Assembly: GCF_018390555.1 (NCBI RefSeq)
Contig: NZ_JAHBGB010000031.1
Location: forward strand, 62,001 to 126,000
Direction: 5' to 3'
Length of the DNA: 64,000 bases
Source of the DNA: Ancylobacter oerskovii
Lineage (GTDB): Bacteria > Pseudomonadota > Alphaproteobacteria > Rhizobiales > Xanthobacteraceae
Below the pieces are notes generated by a model that searched no databases, had not been told where the DNA came from, and saw only the letters and a list, made by a program, of their open reading frames with translations. A program made the position numbers and the translations under genes. Positions 24,505 through 34,082 of this stretch are shown here, piece after piece. Each line of letters begins with the position of its first letter. The first letter of the stretch is position 1.

Positions 24505-27147
24505 ATGGCATCTGCGAGCGACAGCGTTCTCGAAACGGCGGCGATCCCGCTGGCGACGCTCGTCTCCGGCCACACCCGCTACCGGACGGTGGACCTGCCG
24601 GCGGTGGCGGGAGCGGCGCTTCCGCGCCTGCCCCACATCCATCGTCTCCTGCTGGAGAACGTCGCCCGCACCGCCGGGGACGAGGCGCCCGCCGCCATGG
24701 CGGCGATCCTGGACTGGCAGGCCAGCGGCCGCAGCGAGGAGGAAATCCCCTTCCTGCCCGGCCGGGTGCTGATGCACGACACCACCTGCGGCCCGGCGCT
24801 GGTCGACATCGCGGCCATGCGCTCCGCCCTCGCCGAGGCGGGCGGCGATCCCGACCGGCTGCATCCGGTCCTGCCGGTGGACGTATCCACGGACCACTCC
24901 ATCGCCGTGGACGTCTTCGGGCGCCCGGACGCCCTGCAGGCCAACATGGAGCGGGAGCTGCGCCGCAACGGCGAGCGCTACCGCTTCGTTAAATGGGCGA
25001 CCCATGCCCTGCGCGGCCTCACCGTGCACCCGCCGGGCACCGGCATCATGCACACGCTCAACCTCGAGCGCCTCGCCACCGTCGTGGCGCGATCCGGCGA
25101 GGCGCCGGACGCATGGGCGGTGCCGGACACGCTGATCGGCACCGACAGCCACACCCCGATGATCAACGGCCTCGGCGTCCTCGCCTGGGGCGTGGGCGGG
25201 CTGGAGGCGGAAAGCGTCATCTTCGGCATGCCGGTGATGATGCGGGTGCCCGATGTGGTGGGGGTGCGCCTGACGGGAGCCCTGCGCCCCGGCGTGCTGG
25301 CCACCGACCTCGCGCTCACCGTCACCGAAAGGCTGCGGCGTATCGACCTCGCCGACCGTTTCGTGGAGTTCTTCGGGCCTGGCGTCTCCACCCTGTCGGC
25401 GGGCGAGCGGGCGGTGGTCGCCAACATGGCCCCCGAATTCGGCGCGAATACCGGCTATTTCCCCATCGACGCGCAGACCCTGCGCTATCTCGACCAGACC
25501 GGCCGTCCGTCGGAGCAGATCAGGCTCGTGGAGGATTACGCCCGGGCCCAGGGCCTGTGGTTCGATCCGCACGCCACGCCCCGCTACACCGATGTCGTCG
25601 AGCTGGACCTGTCCACGGTCGAGGTCAGCGTCGCCGGCCCGCGCCGGCCGCAGGACCGGCATCCGGCCGGCGCGACGCGGCAGGCCCTTGCGCCGCTGGT
25701 GCCCCGCGAAGCCCGCCCGACCACCGACAAGCGGCCGGGCGACGGCGCGGTCGCCATCGCCGCCATCACCAGTTGCACCAACACGTCCGAGCCGCGCCTG
25801 CTGGTCGCCGCCGGCCTCGTCGCCCGCAAGGCCCGGCGGCTCGGGCTGAAGCCGCCGGCCTGGGTCAAGACCTCGCTCGCGCCGGGCTCGCCCACGACCG
25901 AGCTCTATCTGCGGCGCGCCGGCCTGCTGGAAGATCTCGAGGCGCTCGGCTTCGGCATTGTCGGCTATGGCTGCACCACCTGCATCGGCAATTCCGGCGC
26001 CCTGACCGCCGGCATCGAAACGGCGATGGCCGAGGACGGCATCGTGCCGGCGGCCGTGCTGTCGGGAAATCGCAACTTTCCCGGCCGCGTGCACCCGCAG
26101 CTGGAGGCGGGCTTCCTCGCCTCGCCGCCGCTGGTGGTGTGCTTCGCCCTGGCCGGGGACGTCCAGCGCGATATCCTGCGCGATCCGCTTGCCACCGCGA
26201 AGGACGGCCGGGCCGTCCGCCTCGCGGACCTCTGGCCGAGCGGCGCGGAAATCGACGCCGCGCTGGCGGCCGCCCTCGATGCCGGGGATTACGACACCGC
26301 CTATCGGGGCGCCGAGGCCAGCGAGGCCTGGGAGCGGCTGGAGGCTCCGCGTTCGCCGCTGTTTCCCTGGGACGAGGCGTCCACCTATATCCGCCGGCCT
26401 CCCTTCGCCGACATCAAGGGCGGCACCCGCCTCGGCGCCTACCGCGCCCTGCCGCTGCTCGTGCTCGGCGACGACATCACCACCGATCACATCTCGCCGG
26501 CGGGTCAGGTCCCCCGGCAGAGCGAGGCGGCCGAATATCTGGTGGAGCGGGGAGAGAACCGCAACGACCTCAACGTGTTCGCGTCCCGCCGCGGCAATTG
26601 GGAGGTGATGGTGCGCGGCCTCTTCACCAACAAGTCGGTGAAGAACCTGCTCGCGCCCGGCATTCCGCCCGGCAGCACCATCCAGCCGATGAGCGGGGAG
26701 ATCCTGCCCGTGTGGCGCGCCGCCCGGCAATATGCCGCGCTGCGACGGTCGGTGGTGATCGTCGCCGGCGAGCGCTACGGCATGGGCTCCTCGCGCGACT
26801 GGGCGGCGAAAGGACCGGCGCTGCTCGGCGTGCGGGCGGTGCTGGCGCTCGGCTTCGAGCGCATCCATCGCTCCAATCTCATCGGCATGGGCATCCTGCC
26901 CCTGCGGCTGCCCCCGCATCTGGGGCCGCAGGACCTCGCCCTCGCCCCCGGCGACATGATCGAGGTCGATGCCGCCGCGGCGAACATCCGGCCGCGGGCG
27001 CAGGTCGACGTCGCGATCATTCGCGGGGATGGGAGCCGCCAGGACTTCAAGGCGGCGGCGGCGATCGAGACCTCGCTGGAAGTCTCGATCCTCAAGGCCG
27101 GGGGCATTCTGCCGCTGATCCTGCAACGCGCGCTGGACCGGCCCTGA
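24505..27147 (+). CDS. Aconitase-family hydratase (AcnA/IRP type)
   Basis: This 880-residue protein has the full AcnA layout. It carries cluster cysteines C424 (SCTNTS), C490 and C493 (GYGCTTCIGNSG), an RVLMHDTTCGPALVDIAAMR segment, the DHSIAVD and GTDSHTPMINGLGV motifs, and a C-terminal swivel domain with GERYGMGSSRDWAAKG. It would isomerise or hydrate a tricarboxylic acid such as citrate/isocitrate or aconitate. Placed between a dedicated GntR regulator and a TctCBA transporter, it is likely an accessory enzyme for an imported tricarboxylate, not the housekeeping aconitase. The AcnD (methylcitrate dehydratase) family is less likely because no prp genes are near. Substrate is inferred. Confidence 0.88.
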   Translation: MASASDSVLETAAIPLATLVSGHTRYRTVDLPAVAGAALPRLPHIHRLLLENVARTAGDEAPAAMAAILDWQASGRSEEEIPFLPGRVLMHDTTCGPALVDIAAMRSALAEAGGDPDRLHPVLPVDVSTDHSIAVDVFGRPDALQANMERELRRNGERYRFVKWATHALRGLTVHPPGTGIMHTLNLERLATVVARSGEAPDAWAVPDTLIGTDSHTPMINGLGVLAWGVGGLEAESVIFGMPVMMRVPDVVGVRLTGALRPGVLATDLALTVTERLRRIDLADRFVEFFGPGVSTLSAGERAVVANMAPEFGANTGYFPIDAQTLRYLDQTGRPSEQIRLVEDYARAQGLWFDPHATPRYTDVVELDLSTVEVSVAGPRRPQDRHPAGATRQALAPLVPREARPTTDKRPGDGAVAIAAITSCTNTSEPRLLVAAGLVARKARRLGLKPPAWVKTSLAPGSPTTELYLRRAGLLEDLEALGFGIVGYGCTTCIGNSGALTAGIETAMAEDGIVPAAVLSGNRNFPGRVHPQLEAGFLASPPLVVCFALAGDVQRDILRDPLATAKDGRAVRLADLWPSGAEIDAALAAALDAGDYDTAYRGAEASEAWERLEAPRSPLFPWDEASTYIRRPPFADIKGGTRLGAYRALPLLVLGDDITTDHISPAGQVPRQSEAAEYLVERGENRNDLNVFASRRGNWEVMVRGLFTNKSVKNLLAPGIPPGSTIQPMSGEILPVWRAARQYAALRRSVVIVAGERYGMGSSRDWAAKGPALLGVRAVLALGFERIHRSNLIGMGILPLRLPPHLGPQDLALAPGDMIEVDAAAANIRPRAQVDVAIIRGDGSRQDFKAAAAIETSLEVSILKAGGILPLILQRALDRP

Positions 27148-27157
27148 TGCCGCCGGG

Positions 27158-27178
27158 CGCCGGGCAGGTGTCCCGGCG
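27158..27178 (+). terminator. Intercistronic hairpin between aconitase and tctC
   Basis: A perfect 7-bp stem CGCCGGG (27158-27164) / CCCGGCG (27172-27178) with a 7-base loop lies 10 bases after the aconitase stop. There is no T-run, so it may be an mRNA-stabilising or partial termination element rather than a full terminator. The rest of the 154-base gap shows only the GGAGG site before tctC. Confidence 0.4.
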
Positions 27179-27301
27179 ACCTCACGACGCTCGACGGGTA
27201 TCGGGAGCGGCCCCGCCGCATCCCGGCCCCGAGACGAACGCCTGCCGGAAGGTCGCCCGCGGGCGGCCTGCCACAAGAGACCAAGAAACACGGAGGAAAC
27301 G

Positions 27302-28270
27302 ATGATCATTCTCAAGGCAAGCCTTCGCGCCGCGGGCCTCGCGGCAGCCCTCGCGCTGGGTGCCGCCCCCGCGGCGGCCGCACCGCTCGAACTGAAGATC
27401 ATGGCGCCGGCGGGTGCCGGCGGCGGCTGGGATTCCGCCGCCCGCGCCATGCAGCAGGTGCTGATGGAGACCGGCGCCGCCAAGAGTGTTCAGGTGGTCA
27501 ATGTCACCGGCGCCGGCGGCACGGTCGGCCTTGCCCAGTTCGTCAACGAGGCGCGGGGCAGCGGCAGCCAGCTCATGGTCGGCGGCATCACCATGGTCGG
27601 CGCGATCATCTCCAACAAGGCGCCGGTCAACCTCACGCAGGTGACGCCCATCGCCCGCCTCACCGGCGACCCGCTGGTGATCGTGGTGCCGAAGAATTCC
27701 CCGATCAGGACGGTGGCGGATCTCGCCGGGACGGTGAAGCAGGACACCGCGCGCACCATCTGGGCCGGCGGCTCGGCCGGCGGCGCCGATCACATCCTCG
27801 CGGCATTGTTCGCACAGGCCGCCGGCGCCGACGCCGCCAAGATCAACTACGTCGCCTTCTCCGGCGGCGGCGAGGCCCTCGCCGCCATGCTGGGCGGCCG
27901 GGTGACGGCCGGCATCTCCGGCTATGGCGAGTTCGAAAGCCAGATCAAGACCGGCGAGCTGCGGGCGCTGGCGCTGTCGTCGGGCAAGCGCCTGGAAGGC
28001 GTCGACGTGCCGACGCTGAAGGAACAGGGCGTCGACATCGAGCTCATCAATTGGCGCGGCGTCTTCGCCGGCCCCGATCTCTCCGCCGAGCAGAAGGCCG
28101 CCTTCGCCGGTGCGGTCGACACCATGGTGGCCTCCGAGCCCTGGGCCAAGGTGCTCAAGACGCGCGGCTGGGACAACGCCTTCCTTCCCGCCGAGGCGTT
28201 CAGGAGCTTCATCGCCGCCGAGAATGAGCGCGTCGGCACGGTGCTGAAGTCCATCGGCCTCGCCAAGTGA
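27302..28270 (+). CDS. tctC: Tripartite tricarboxylate transporter binding protein
   Basis: This 322-residue secreted TctC/Bug-type solute-binding protein has a signal peptide (ASLRAAGLAAALALGAAPAAAA), then IMAPAGAGGGWDSAARAMQQ, the family's ligand-proximal loop near the N-terminus of the mature protein. VTGAGGTVGLAQFVNE and KINYVAFSGGGEALAAMLGG are further family segments. It would capture citrate or a related tricarboxylate in the periplasm for TctA/TctB. GGAGG lies 5 bases before ATG 27302. It is the first of three transporter genes that follow the aconitase gene on the same strand. Confidence 0.92.
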   Translation: MIILKASLRAAGLAAALALGAAPAAAAPLELKIMAPAGAGGGWDSAARAMQQVLMETGAAKSVQVVNVTGAGGTVGLAQFVNEARGSGSQLMVGGITMVGAIISNKAPVNLTQVTPIARLTGDPLVIVVPKNSPIRTVADLAGTVKQDTARTIWAGGSAGGADHILAALFAQAAGADAAKINYVAFSGGGEALAAMLGGRVTAGISGYGEFESQIKTGELRALALSSGKRLEGVDVPTLKEQGVDIELINWRGVFAGPDLSAEQKAAFAGAVDTMVASEPWAKVLKTRGWDNAFLPAEAFRSFIAAENERVGTVLKSIGLAK

Positions 28271-28343
28271 TCCCCCAAGTGATCCACCTCCGCCGGGGGC
28301 GGCCGCCCCGCCTCCGGCCCTCAACGTCCTTCGGGAGGCCAGG

Positions 28344-28817
28344 ATGAACATCTCACCCCTTCGGCGGATCGACGTCCCCGCCTTCGCCATCGGCACGGGT
28401 CTGATCGCCCTTGCCGGCGTGGTCGTCTGGGACACCGGCCGCATGACCATCGGCGCCACCTATGGCATCGGGCCGGAGGCCATGCCCTATGTGCTCGGGG
28501 CCTTCCTCGCGCTGCTCGGCGTCGCCCATCTCGTGAGCGCGCTGCGCGAGGCCCGGCCCGAGCCCGAGGAAACCGACCTCGGCGCCATCGGCTGGATCGG
28601 CGCGGCGCTGTTCGGGCTGCTGGCGGCGATAGGGCTCGGCGGCGGCTTCGTGCTCGGCACGGCGATCCTGTTCGCGTTCACCGCCCGCGCCTTCGGCCGG
28701 CGGGCGCTGCTGCTCGATCTCGGCATCGGCCTGGTGCTCGGCGTGCTGATCTTCCTGGTGTTCAACGACCTGCTGACCCTGACCCTGCCCCAGGGGCCGG
28801 TCGAGCGGCTGCTGTAA
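28344..28817 (+). CDS. tctB: Tripartite tricarboxylate transporter small membrane subunit
   Basis: This 157-residue protein has four predicted membrane helices (about 10-30, 38-58, 76-105 and 120-140) and the PEAMPYVLGAFLALLGVAHL segment typical of TctB. These small subunits are poorly conserved; the assignment is secured by its position between tctC and tctA. The last helix carries LGIGLVLGVLIFLVFNDLL. GGAGGC precedes ATG 28344. Confidence 0.9.
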   Translation: MNISPLRRIDVPAFAIGTGLIALAGVVVWDTGRMTIGATYGIGPEAMPYVLGAFLALLGVAHLVSALREARPEPEETDLGAIGWIGAALFGLLAAIGLGGGFVLGTAILFAFTARAFGRRALLLDLGIGLVLGVLIFLVFNDLLTLTLPQGPVERLL

Positions 28818-28832
28818 GCCGGGGAGGTCCTC

Positions 28833-30332
28833 TTGGATTCGCTGCTCTCCCTCGGCCACGGCTTTCTCGTCGCCTTCGAGCCCACCAACCTGCTCTTCGC
28901 CTCGATCGGCGTGCTGCTCGGCACCATGGTGGGCGTGCTGCCGGGCATCGGCCCCGCCCTGACGGTGGCGCTGCTGCTGCCGGTCACGTTCAAGCTCGAT
29001 CCCGGCGGCTCGCTCATCATGTTCGCCGGCATCTATTACGGCGGCATGTATGGCGGCTCCACCACCGCCATCCTCATCAACACGCCCGGCGAGAGCGCCT
29101 CGGTCGCCACCGCCATCGAGGGCAACAAGATGGCGAAGGCCGGCCGCGGCGGGCCGGCGCTGGCCACCGCGGCCATCGGCTCCTTCGTGGCCGGCATCAT
29201 CGCCACCATCGGCCTCGCCTTCCTCGCCCCCGTGCTGGTGAAGCTGGCGGTCGGCTTCGGCCCGTGGGACTATTTCGCGCTGATGGTGCTCGCCTTCGTC
29301 ACCGTGGCTGCCACCTTCGGCTCCTCGCCGCTGCGCGGGCTCACCAGCCTCGCCGTCGGCATCCTGCTCGGCCTGGTCGGCATCGATCAGCTCACCGGCC
29401 AGGCGCGGCTGACCTTCGGGGTTCCCGAGCTTCTGGACGGCGTGGAAGTCACCACCCTCGCGGTCGGGCTGTTCGCCATCGGCGAGGCGCTGCACATCGC
29501 GGCCCGCCACCGGGCCAATCCCGAGAAGCCGATCCCCATCAAGGGGTCGCTCTGGATGACCCGGGAGGACTGGAAGCGCTCCTGGAAACCCTGGCTGCGC
29601 GGCGTCGCCTTCGGCTTTCCCATCGGCGCGCTGCCGGCCGGCGGCGCCGAGGTGCCGACCTTCCTCTCCTACACCACCGAGAAGCGTCTCTCCCGGCACC
29701 CCGAGGAGTTCGGCAACGGCGCCATCGAAGGCGTCGCCGGTCCCGAGGCCGCCAACAACGCCTCGGCGGCCGGCACGCTGGTCCCCCTGCTCACCCTCGG
29801 CCTGCCGACCTCGGCCACCGCGGCGATCATGCTGGCCGGCTTCCAGCAATACGGCCTGCATCCCGGGCCGCTGCTCTTCGCCCAGGAGCCGGATCTCGTC
29901 TGGGGGCTGGTGGCCAGCCTGTTCATCGCCAATGCGATGCTGCTGGTGCTGAACCTCCCGCTGATCGGCCTGTGGGTCCGGCTCCTCGCGATCCCCATGC
30001 CGTGGCTCTATGGCGGCATCCTGGTCTTCGCGGCCATGGGCACCATCGCCGCCAACCCGTCGGTGGTCGAGCTCGGCATGCTGATCGGCTTCGGCTTCCT
30101 CGGCCTGCTGATGCGCCGCTACGACTATCCGGTCGCCCCGGCCGTCGTCGGCCTCATCCTCGGCCCCATGGCCGACAGCCAGCTGCGGCGCGCGCTGCAG
30201 ATGAGCCTCGGCGATCCGATGATCCTGCTGGAGAATCCGGGCTCGGCGACCCTGCTCGCCCTCGCCGCGCTGGCGCTGCTCGCCCCCTTCGTCATGAAGG
30301 GGCTGTCGCGCTACCGGATCGAGGAGGACTGA
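28833..30332 (+). CDS. tctA: Tripartite tricarboxylate transporter large membrane subunit
   Basis: This 499-residue protein with about 11-12 membrane helices carries the TctA motifs [17 protein letters not shown] and [19 protein letters not shown], and a second related [17 protein letters not shown] element reflecting the internal duplication of the family. It starts with TTG at 28833, supported by GGGGAGG just upstream. It forms the ion-coupled translocation path for the TctC ligand. It ends 38 bases from the convergent rhaK gene, across a hairpin. Confidence 0.93.
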   Translation: MDSLLSLGHGFLVAFEPTNLLFASIGVLLGTMVGVLPGIGPALTVALLLPVTFKLDPGGSLIMFAGIYYGGMYGGSTTAILINTPGESASVATAIEGNKMAKAGRGGPALATAAIGSFVAGIIATIGLAFLAPVLVKLAVGFGPWDYFALMVLAFVTVAATFGSSPLRGLTSLAVGILLGLVGIDQLTGQARLTFGVPELLDGVEVTTLAVGLFAIGEALHIAARHRANPEKPIPIKGSLWMTREDWKRSWKPWLRGVAFGFPIGALPAGGAEVPTFLSYTTEKRLSRHPEEFGNGAIEGVAGPEAANNASAAGTLVPLLTLGLPTSATAAIMLAGFQQYGLHPGPLLFAQEPDLVWGLVASLFIANAMLLVLNLPLIGLWVRLLAIPMPWLYGGILVFAAMGTIAANPSVVELGMLIGFGFLGLLMRRYDYPVAPAVVGLILGPMADSQLRRALQMSLGDPMILLENPGSATLLALAALALLAPFVMKGLSRYRIEED

Positions 30333-30371
30333 CGCGACGGCGGAGCCGGTTCCGGCCGGCACCGCCGCGTC
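30331..30371. terminator. Bidirectional terminator-like hairpin tctA/rhaK
   Basis: The left arm at 30331-30343 and right arm at 30362-30371 (CCGCCGCGTC) pair with a small bulge. An inner CCGG/CCGG pair lies in the loop, so the structure spans the whole 37-base gap and touches both stop codons. GC-rich and without a T-run, so Rho-independent termination is only possible. Confidence 0.4.
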
Positions 30372-31758
30372 ACAGCGCCGCCACGGGCCGGCCCGGCACG
30401 CCGTCCGCGACCGCGTGCCGCCAGGCGGCGGCATAGGCGGCCAGCGCCCCGTCGGCCGCCGGCGGGGCGGAGACACGCGCGACCGGCTGCGCCGGCGAGC
30501 CCGTCACCAGCAGCGCCGCGCCCAGCGAGGTGCCGGTCGAACCGGCGGGACTGCACCCCACCGGCCGCCCGGTCGCCGCCGCGATCATCTCCAGATAGTC
30601 CGCATTGCCGGCAAAGGGTCCCTCGACGATGACCGGGCCGGCGGCGCCGATCATCGACAGGCACTGCGCCGTCATCAGCGCCAGATACCACGACAGGGCG
30701 AGCATCCGCTCGCCATCCGTCTCCGGCGCGGCCGTCCATGCCGCCCGGCGCTCGGCGAAGGGTCCCGACCCGGCTTCGACCGAGGGCAGCAGCCGCACGC
30801 CCCGGCGCAGCACGGCGGCCCGGTCGGCCGCGCTCGGCCGCGCCTCGCATCCCGCCCGCACGATCTCGTATTCGCGCCCGCCCATGAAGCGCGCGGACGG
30901 CACCGGCTCGCCGCGCGCATCCACATTGATCAGCGTGTCGCGCGCGGGATCCAGCGCGACGGCCCCGGCGCCGACCGCCATGCACACCACCCAGGTGCCG
31001 GTCGACACCACCGCGAAGGGCGAGCTCCGTGCCAGCAGGTGGGGATAGAGCGAGGCATTGCTGTCGTGGATGCCGTTGGCGACCGGCGTATCCGGCGGCA
31101 GCCCGGCAAGATCGGCAACCTCCGGCCGCACCACGCCGAGCCGGTCCGTCGCCGGGCGCACCGGCGGCATGCGGTCGATCCATCCCATCCGTTCGACCAG
31201 CGAGGAGAAGCGCCCCTCGCGCGGCCGCCAGAGATCGGTATGGCAGCCGAGCGAGGTCGGCTCGGCCGCCGCCACCCCGGTCAGGCGCCAGGCCCAGTAT
31301 TGCGGATAGGGGAGGATGTGCCGCACCTGCGCCGTCTCGGGAAAACGCCGGAACAGCCAGTGGAGCTGCGCCCCGAGGTTGAGGCCGTTGCCAAGCCGGG
31401 GCGACCCGGTCTCGTGGAAGGCCGGCCGGATCGCGTCATAGGCGGCGCGCATCTCCTCCGGGCCCGGATCTTCATAGTCGAGGATCGGCAGGACGAGCGC
31501 ACCGGCCTCGTCGATCAGCGCCGCTGTCGCGCCATGGGTGGTAATCGAGATGGCGGCGATGCCGTGCGCCGCATTGAGGTCGCGCAGCGAGGCGATCAGG
31601 AAGTCCCAGTGCCCCTGCGTGTCGTAATGCGCGAAGGGCGGGCCCGCGCGCACCGTATTGGGAATCCGGCGCGCCGCGATCTCCGTCAGGCTGCCGGGCT
31701 CGACCAGCACCACCTTCACATTCGTCTTGCCGAAGTCGATGACGGCGATGTGGCTCAC
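30370..31758 (-). CDS. rhaK: Rhamnose-locus FGGY-family sugar kinase
   Basis: This 462-residue FGGY kinase has the N-terminal phosphate-binding VIDFGKTNVKVVLVE and the C-terminal AGPVIVEGPFAGN and GSTGTSLGAALL segments. It is the last gene of the minus-strand rha run (R-S-T-P-Q-U-K), as in Rhizobium leguminosarum, where RhaK phosphorylates the sugar and is also needed for ABC transport of rhamnose. It starts 4 bases after rhaU. Other family members act on rhamnulose, fuculose or xylulose; the locus decides for rhamnose/rhamnulose. Confidence 0.9.
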   Translation of the reverse strand: MSHIAVIDFGKTNVKVVLVEPGSLTEIAARRIPNTVRAGPPFAHYDTQGHWDFLIASLRDLNAAHGIAAISITTHGATAALIDEAGALVLPILDYEDPGPEEMRAAYDAIRPAFHETGSPRLGNGLNLGAQLHWLFRRFPETAQVRHILPYPQYWAWRLTGVAAAEPTSLGCHTDLWRPREGRFSSLVERMGWIDRMPPVRPATDRLGVVRPEVADLAGLPPDTPVANGIHDSNASLYPHLLARSSPFAVVSTGTWVVCMAVGAGAVALDPARDTLINVDARGEPVPSARFMGGREYEIVRAGCEARPSAADRAAVLRRGVRLLPSVEAGSGPFAERRAAWTAAPETDGERMLALSWYLALMTAQCLSMIGAAGPVIVEGPFAGNADYLEMIAAATGRPVGCSPAGSTGTSLGAALLVTGSPAQPVARVSAPPAADGALAAYAAAWRHAVADGVPGRPVAAL

Positions 31759-31762
31759 GCGC

Positions 31763-32077
31763 TCACTCCAGGTGGAAGACGGTCTCGAGCGGCACCGACA
31801 CCGGGGAGCTGTCGGGCCGGGTCTCCATGATGTCGGCCATATGGCTCCACCAGCGCCGCATCACCGGATGCTCCGGCAGCGCGTCCATGCCGTGGTCGGC
31901 GCTCCGCCAGAGCGTCGCGAACAGCAGGCCGGTCTCGCGGTCTAGATGGATGGAATAGTCGCGGATGCCGGCGTCCTTCAGCAAGGCGCGCAGCTCCGGC
32001 CACAAGGCGTCGTGGCGGCGGCGATATTCCTCCGCCTGCCCCGGCAGCAGCTTCATCTTGAAGGCGATCTTCTCCAT
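31763..32077 (-). CDS. rhaU: L-rhamnose mutarotase
   Basis: This 104-residue dimeric ferredoxin-like protein of the RhaM/RhaU family has [22 protein letters not shown] (in two parts), IRDYSIHLD with the catalytic His region, and [28 protein letters not shown] near the end. It interconverts the alpha and beta anomers of L-rhamnose. The E. coli equivalent is rhaM; rhaU is the rhizobial name. GGGAGGGAG precedes ATG 32077, and the gene overlaps the end of rhaQ by 25 bases. Confidence 0.93.
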   Translation of the reverse strand: MEKIAFKMKLLPGQAEEYRRRHDALWPELRALLKDAGIRDYSIHLDRETGLLFATLWRSADHGMDALPEHPVMRRWWSHMADIMETRPDSSPVSVPLETVFHLE

Positions 32078-33069
32078 CGGCTCCCTCCCAGGAAAAGCTT
32101 AGGCAGCGCGATGACGGCGATCAGCAGCCCGCCGACGAAGATCGACATCACGATCCCCGGCACGTTCAGCAGGCCGAGGCCGAAGGTGACGAGGCCCATG
32201 ATGAGCGCCGCCAGCACCACGCCGAGAATGCTGCCGGAGCCGCCGGTGATGGCGACGCCGCCCAGCACCACCATGGTGATCGCCTCCAGCTCCATCCCGG
32301 TGCCGATCGACGGGCGCGTCGAGCCGAGGCGCGAGGTGAGGCAGATGGAGGCGATGCCCGACATGAGGCCGGTGAGCAGGAACAGCGCCATCCGGGTGCG
32401 CTCGACACGGATGCCCGAGAAGGCGGCCGCGGTCGGGTTGTTGCCGATGGCGTAGAGCCGGCGCCCGAAATTGGTCAGGTGCAGCACGATGGCGTAGAGC
32501 GCCGCCAGCCCGGCGAACAGCACCAGCTCGAAGCTGAACACCCAGGCGACATAGCCTTGGCCGAACCAGGCGAAGCTCTCGGGATAGCCGTTGAAGGCGG
32601 TATCGCCGAGCACGATGTAGGCGATGCCGCGGAACAGGCTCATCGTGCCGATCGTCACCACGATCGAGGGCAGGCCCATGCGCGTCACCAGCAGGCCGTT
32701 GACCGCCCCGCAGGTCAGCCCCACCCCCAGCCCGATCGCCACCAGCAGCGGCGTATCCGCGCCGAACTGCAGCGCATAGCCCATGGCGGTGGACGCCAGC
32801 GCCACGATGGCGCCGACCGACAGGTCGATCTCGCCGGCGATCACCAGAAGCGCCATGGCGAGCGCGATCATCGCCTTCTCGGTGAAGTTGAAGGTGGCGT
32901 CGGAGAGGTTCCAGGGATCGAGGAAATAGGGCGAGGCGAACGAGTTGAAGGTGAAGATCGCCACCGCCACGGCGACCAGCAGCGTCTCCCAGCTGCGCAG
33001 CACTCGCGCCGCGGGGCCGGTGAGCCGGTCCGGGATCACCCGGCCGGGGGAGGTCTCGGTGGCGCTCAT
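32053..33069 (-). CDS. rhaQ: Rhamnose ABC importer permease
   Basis: This 338-residue BPD_transp_2 (RbsC-type) permease has about 9-10 helices and the hallmark stretches [41 protein letters not shown] and [12 protein letters not shown]. Together with RhaP it forms the channel for the RhaS cargo. The start at 33069 shares an ATGA with the rhaP stop. The C-terminal end (SRWRRSPSR) overlaps the rhaU start. Confidence 0.92.
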   Translation of the reverse strand: MSATETSPGRVIPDRLTGPAARVLRSWETLLVAVAVAIFTFNSFASPYFLDPWNLSDATFNFTEKAMIALAMALLVIAGEIDLSVGAIVALASTAMGYALQFGADTPLLVAIGLGVGLTCGAVNGLLVTRMGLPSIVVTIGTMSLFRGIAYIVLGDTAFNGYPESFAWFGQGYVAWVFSFELVLFAGLAALYAIVLHLTNFGRRLYAIGNNPTAAAFSGIRVERTRMALFLLTGLMSGIASICLTSRLGSTRPSIGTGMELEAITMVVLGGVAITGGSGSILGVVLAALIMGLVTFGLGLLNVPGIVMSIFVGGLLIAVIALPKLFLGGSRWRRSPSR

Positions 33070-34082
33070 GCCGATGCTCCTGTGGCGGGGGCCGGCGCGG
33101 CATGGGCCTGCTCGGCGGATTTCAGGATGATGCGACCCTTGCGCTGCTCGGAACGGGCGTTGAAGGCCACCGCCAGCAGAATGGCGATGCCGGAGATCGC
33201 CATCTGCCAGAAGGGCGAGACGCCCGCCACCGGCAGCGCGTTCTTGATGACGCCGAGGAACAGCGCCCCCAGCACCGCCCCGCCCACCGTGCCGATGCCG
33301 CCGGCGATGGAGATGCCGCCGATCACGCAGGCCGCGATCACGTCGAGTTCGAAGCCTTGGGCCACCTCGGTATAGGCCACCGCATAGCGGCTCACCCACA
33401 GATAGCCGCACAGCCCCGCCAGCGCGCCGTTCAGCGTGAAGGCGACGAAGCGCGTGCCGCCCACCGAGATGCCGGCATAGATCGCGGCATGCTCGTTGCC
33501 GCCGACCGCATAGAAGGCCCGCCCCAGCGTGGTGCGCCCGATCATCAGCACGAACAGCGCGATGACCAGGATCGCCATCCAGGACAGCACGGGCAGGTCG
33601 AGCACGAGGCTGCGCGGCAGCGCCTTGAACGCCTCGCTCATCTGGTGGGAGTTGACCCACTCGCCGCCCGACAGGAGGAAGATCGCGCCGCGATACATCG
33701 TCATCGTGCCGAGGGTGACGACGATCGGCGGCAGCGCGAACCTCCACACCAGCAGGCCGTTGACCGCTCCCATGGCCGTCCCCAGCCCCACCGCGATCAG
33801 CAGCACCGCCCCGATCGGCAGGCCCGGCGCGGCGGCGTTGACGAGAGCGGCGACCATGCCGGTGAAGGCCAGCGTCGCGGCGACCGACAGGTCGATGCAG
33901 CGCGTGAGAATCACCGCCATCTGCCCGAGGGCGAGGATGATCAGCACCGCGCTGTCGTTGAAGATGGCGGCGAGGTTGCCGGGCCGGGCGAAGCCGGCGA
34001 AGCGGGTCTGCACCAGCGCGATCAGGGCGAGGATCGCCAGCGCCAGCATCGTCTCGCGCCGTTTGAGGATGGTGGCGATCAT
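33066..34082 (-). CDS. rhaP: Rhamnose ABC importer permease
   Basis: This 338-residue second RbsC-type permease is homologous to RhaQ, with LGQMAVILTRCIDLSVAATLAF, AVNGLLVWRFALPPIVVTLGT and GGNEHAAIYAGISV. Sugar importers of this class often use two different permeases, as here. Its ATG at 34082 shares four bases (ATGA) with the rhaT stop, and its own stop is shared with rhaQ. The last 30 residues are a charged cytoplasmic tail. Confidence 0.92.
   Translation of the reverse strand: MIATILKRRETMLALAILALIALVQTRFAGFARPGNLAAIFNDSAVLIILALGQMAVILTRCIDLSVAATLAFTGMVAALVNAAAPGLPIGAVLLIAVGLGTAMGAVNGLLVWRFALPPIVVTLGTMTMYRGAIFLLSGGEWVNSHQMSEAFKALPRSLVLDLPVLSWMAILVIALFVLMIGRTTLGRAFYAVGGNEHAAIYAGISVGGTRFVAFTLNGALAGLCGYLWVSRYAVAYTEVAQGFELDVIAACVIGGISIAGGIGTVGGAVLGALFLGVIKNALPVAGVSPFWQMAISGIAILLAVAFNARSEQRKGRIILKSAEQAHAAPAPATGASA

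Noticed and set aside
24403..27483. A 1,026-codon minus-strand frame opposite the aconitase gene
   Set aside because: No recognisable domain, low-complexity composition, and the plus-strand gene is complete with all active-site residues.
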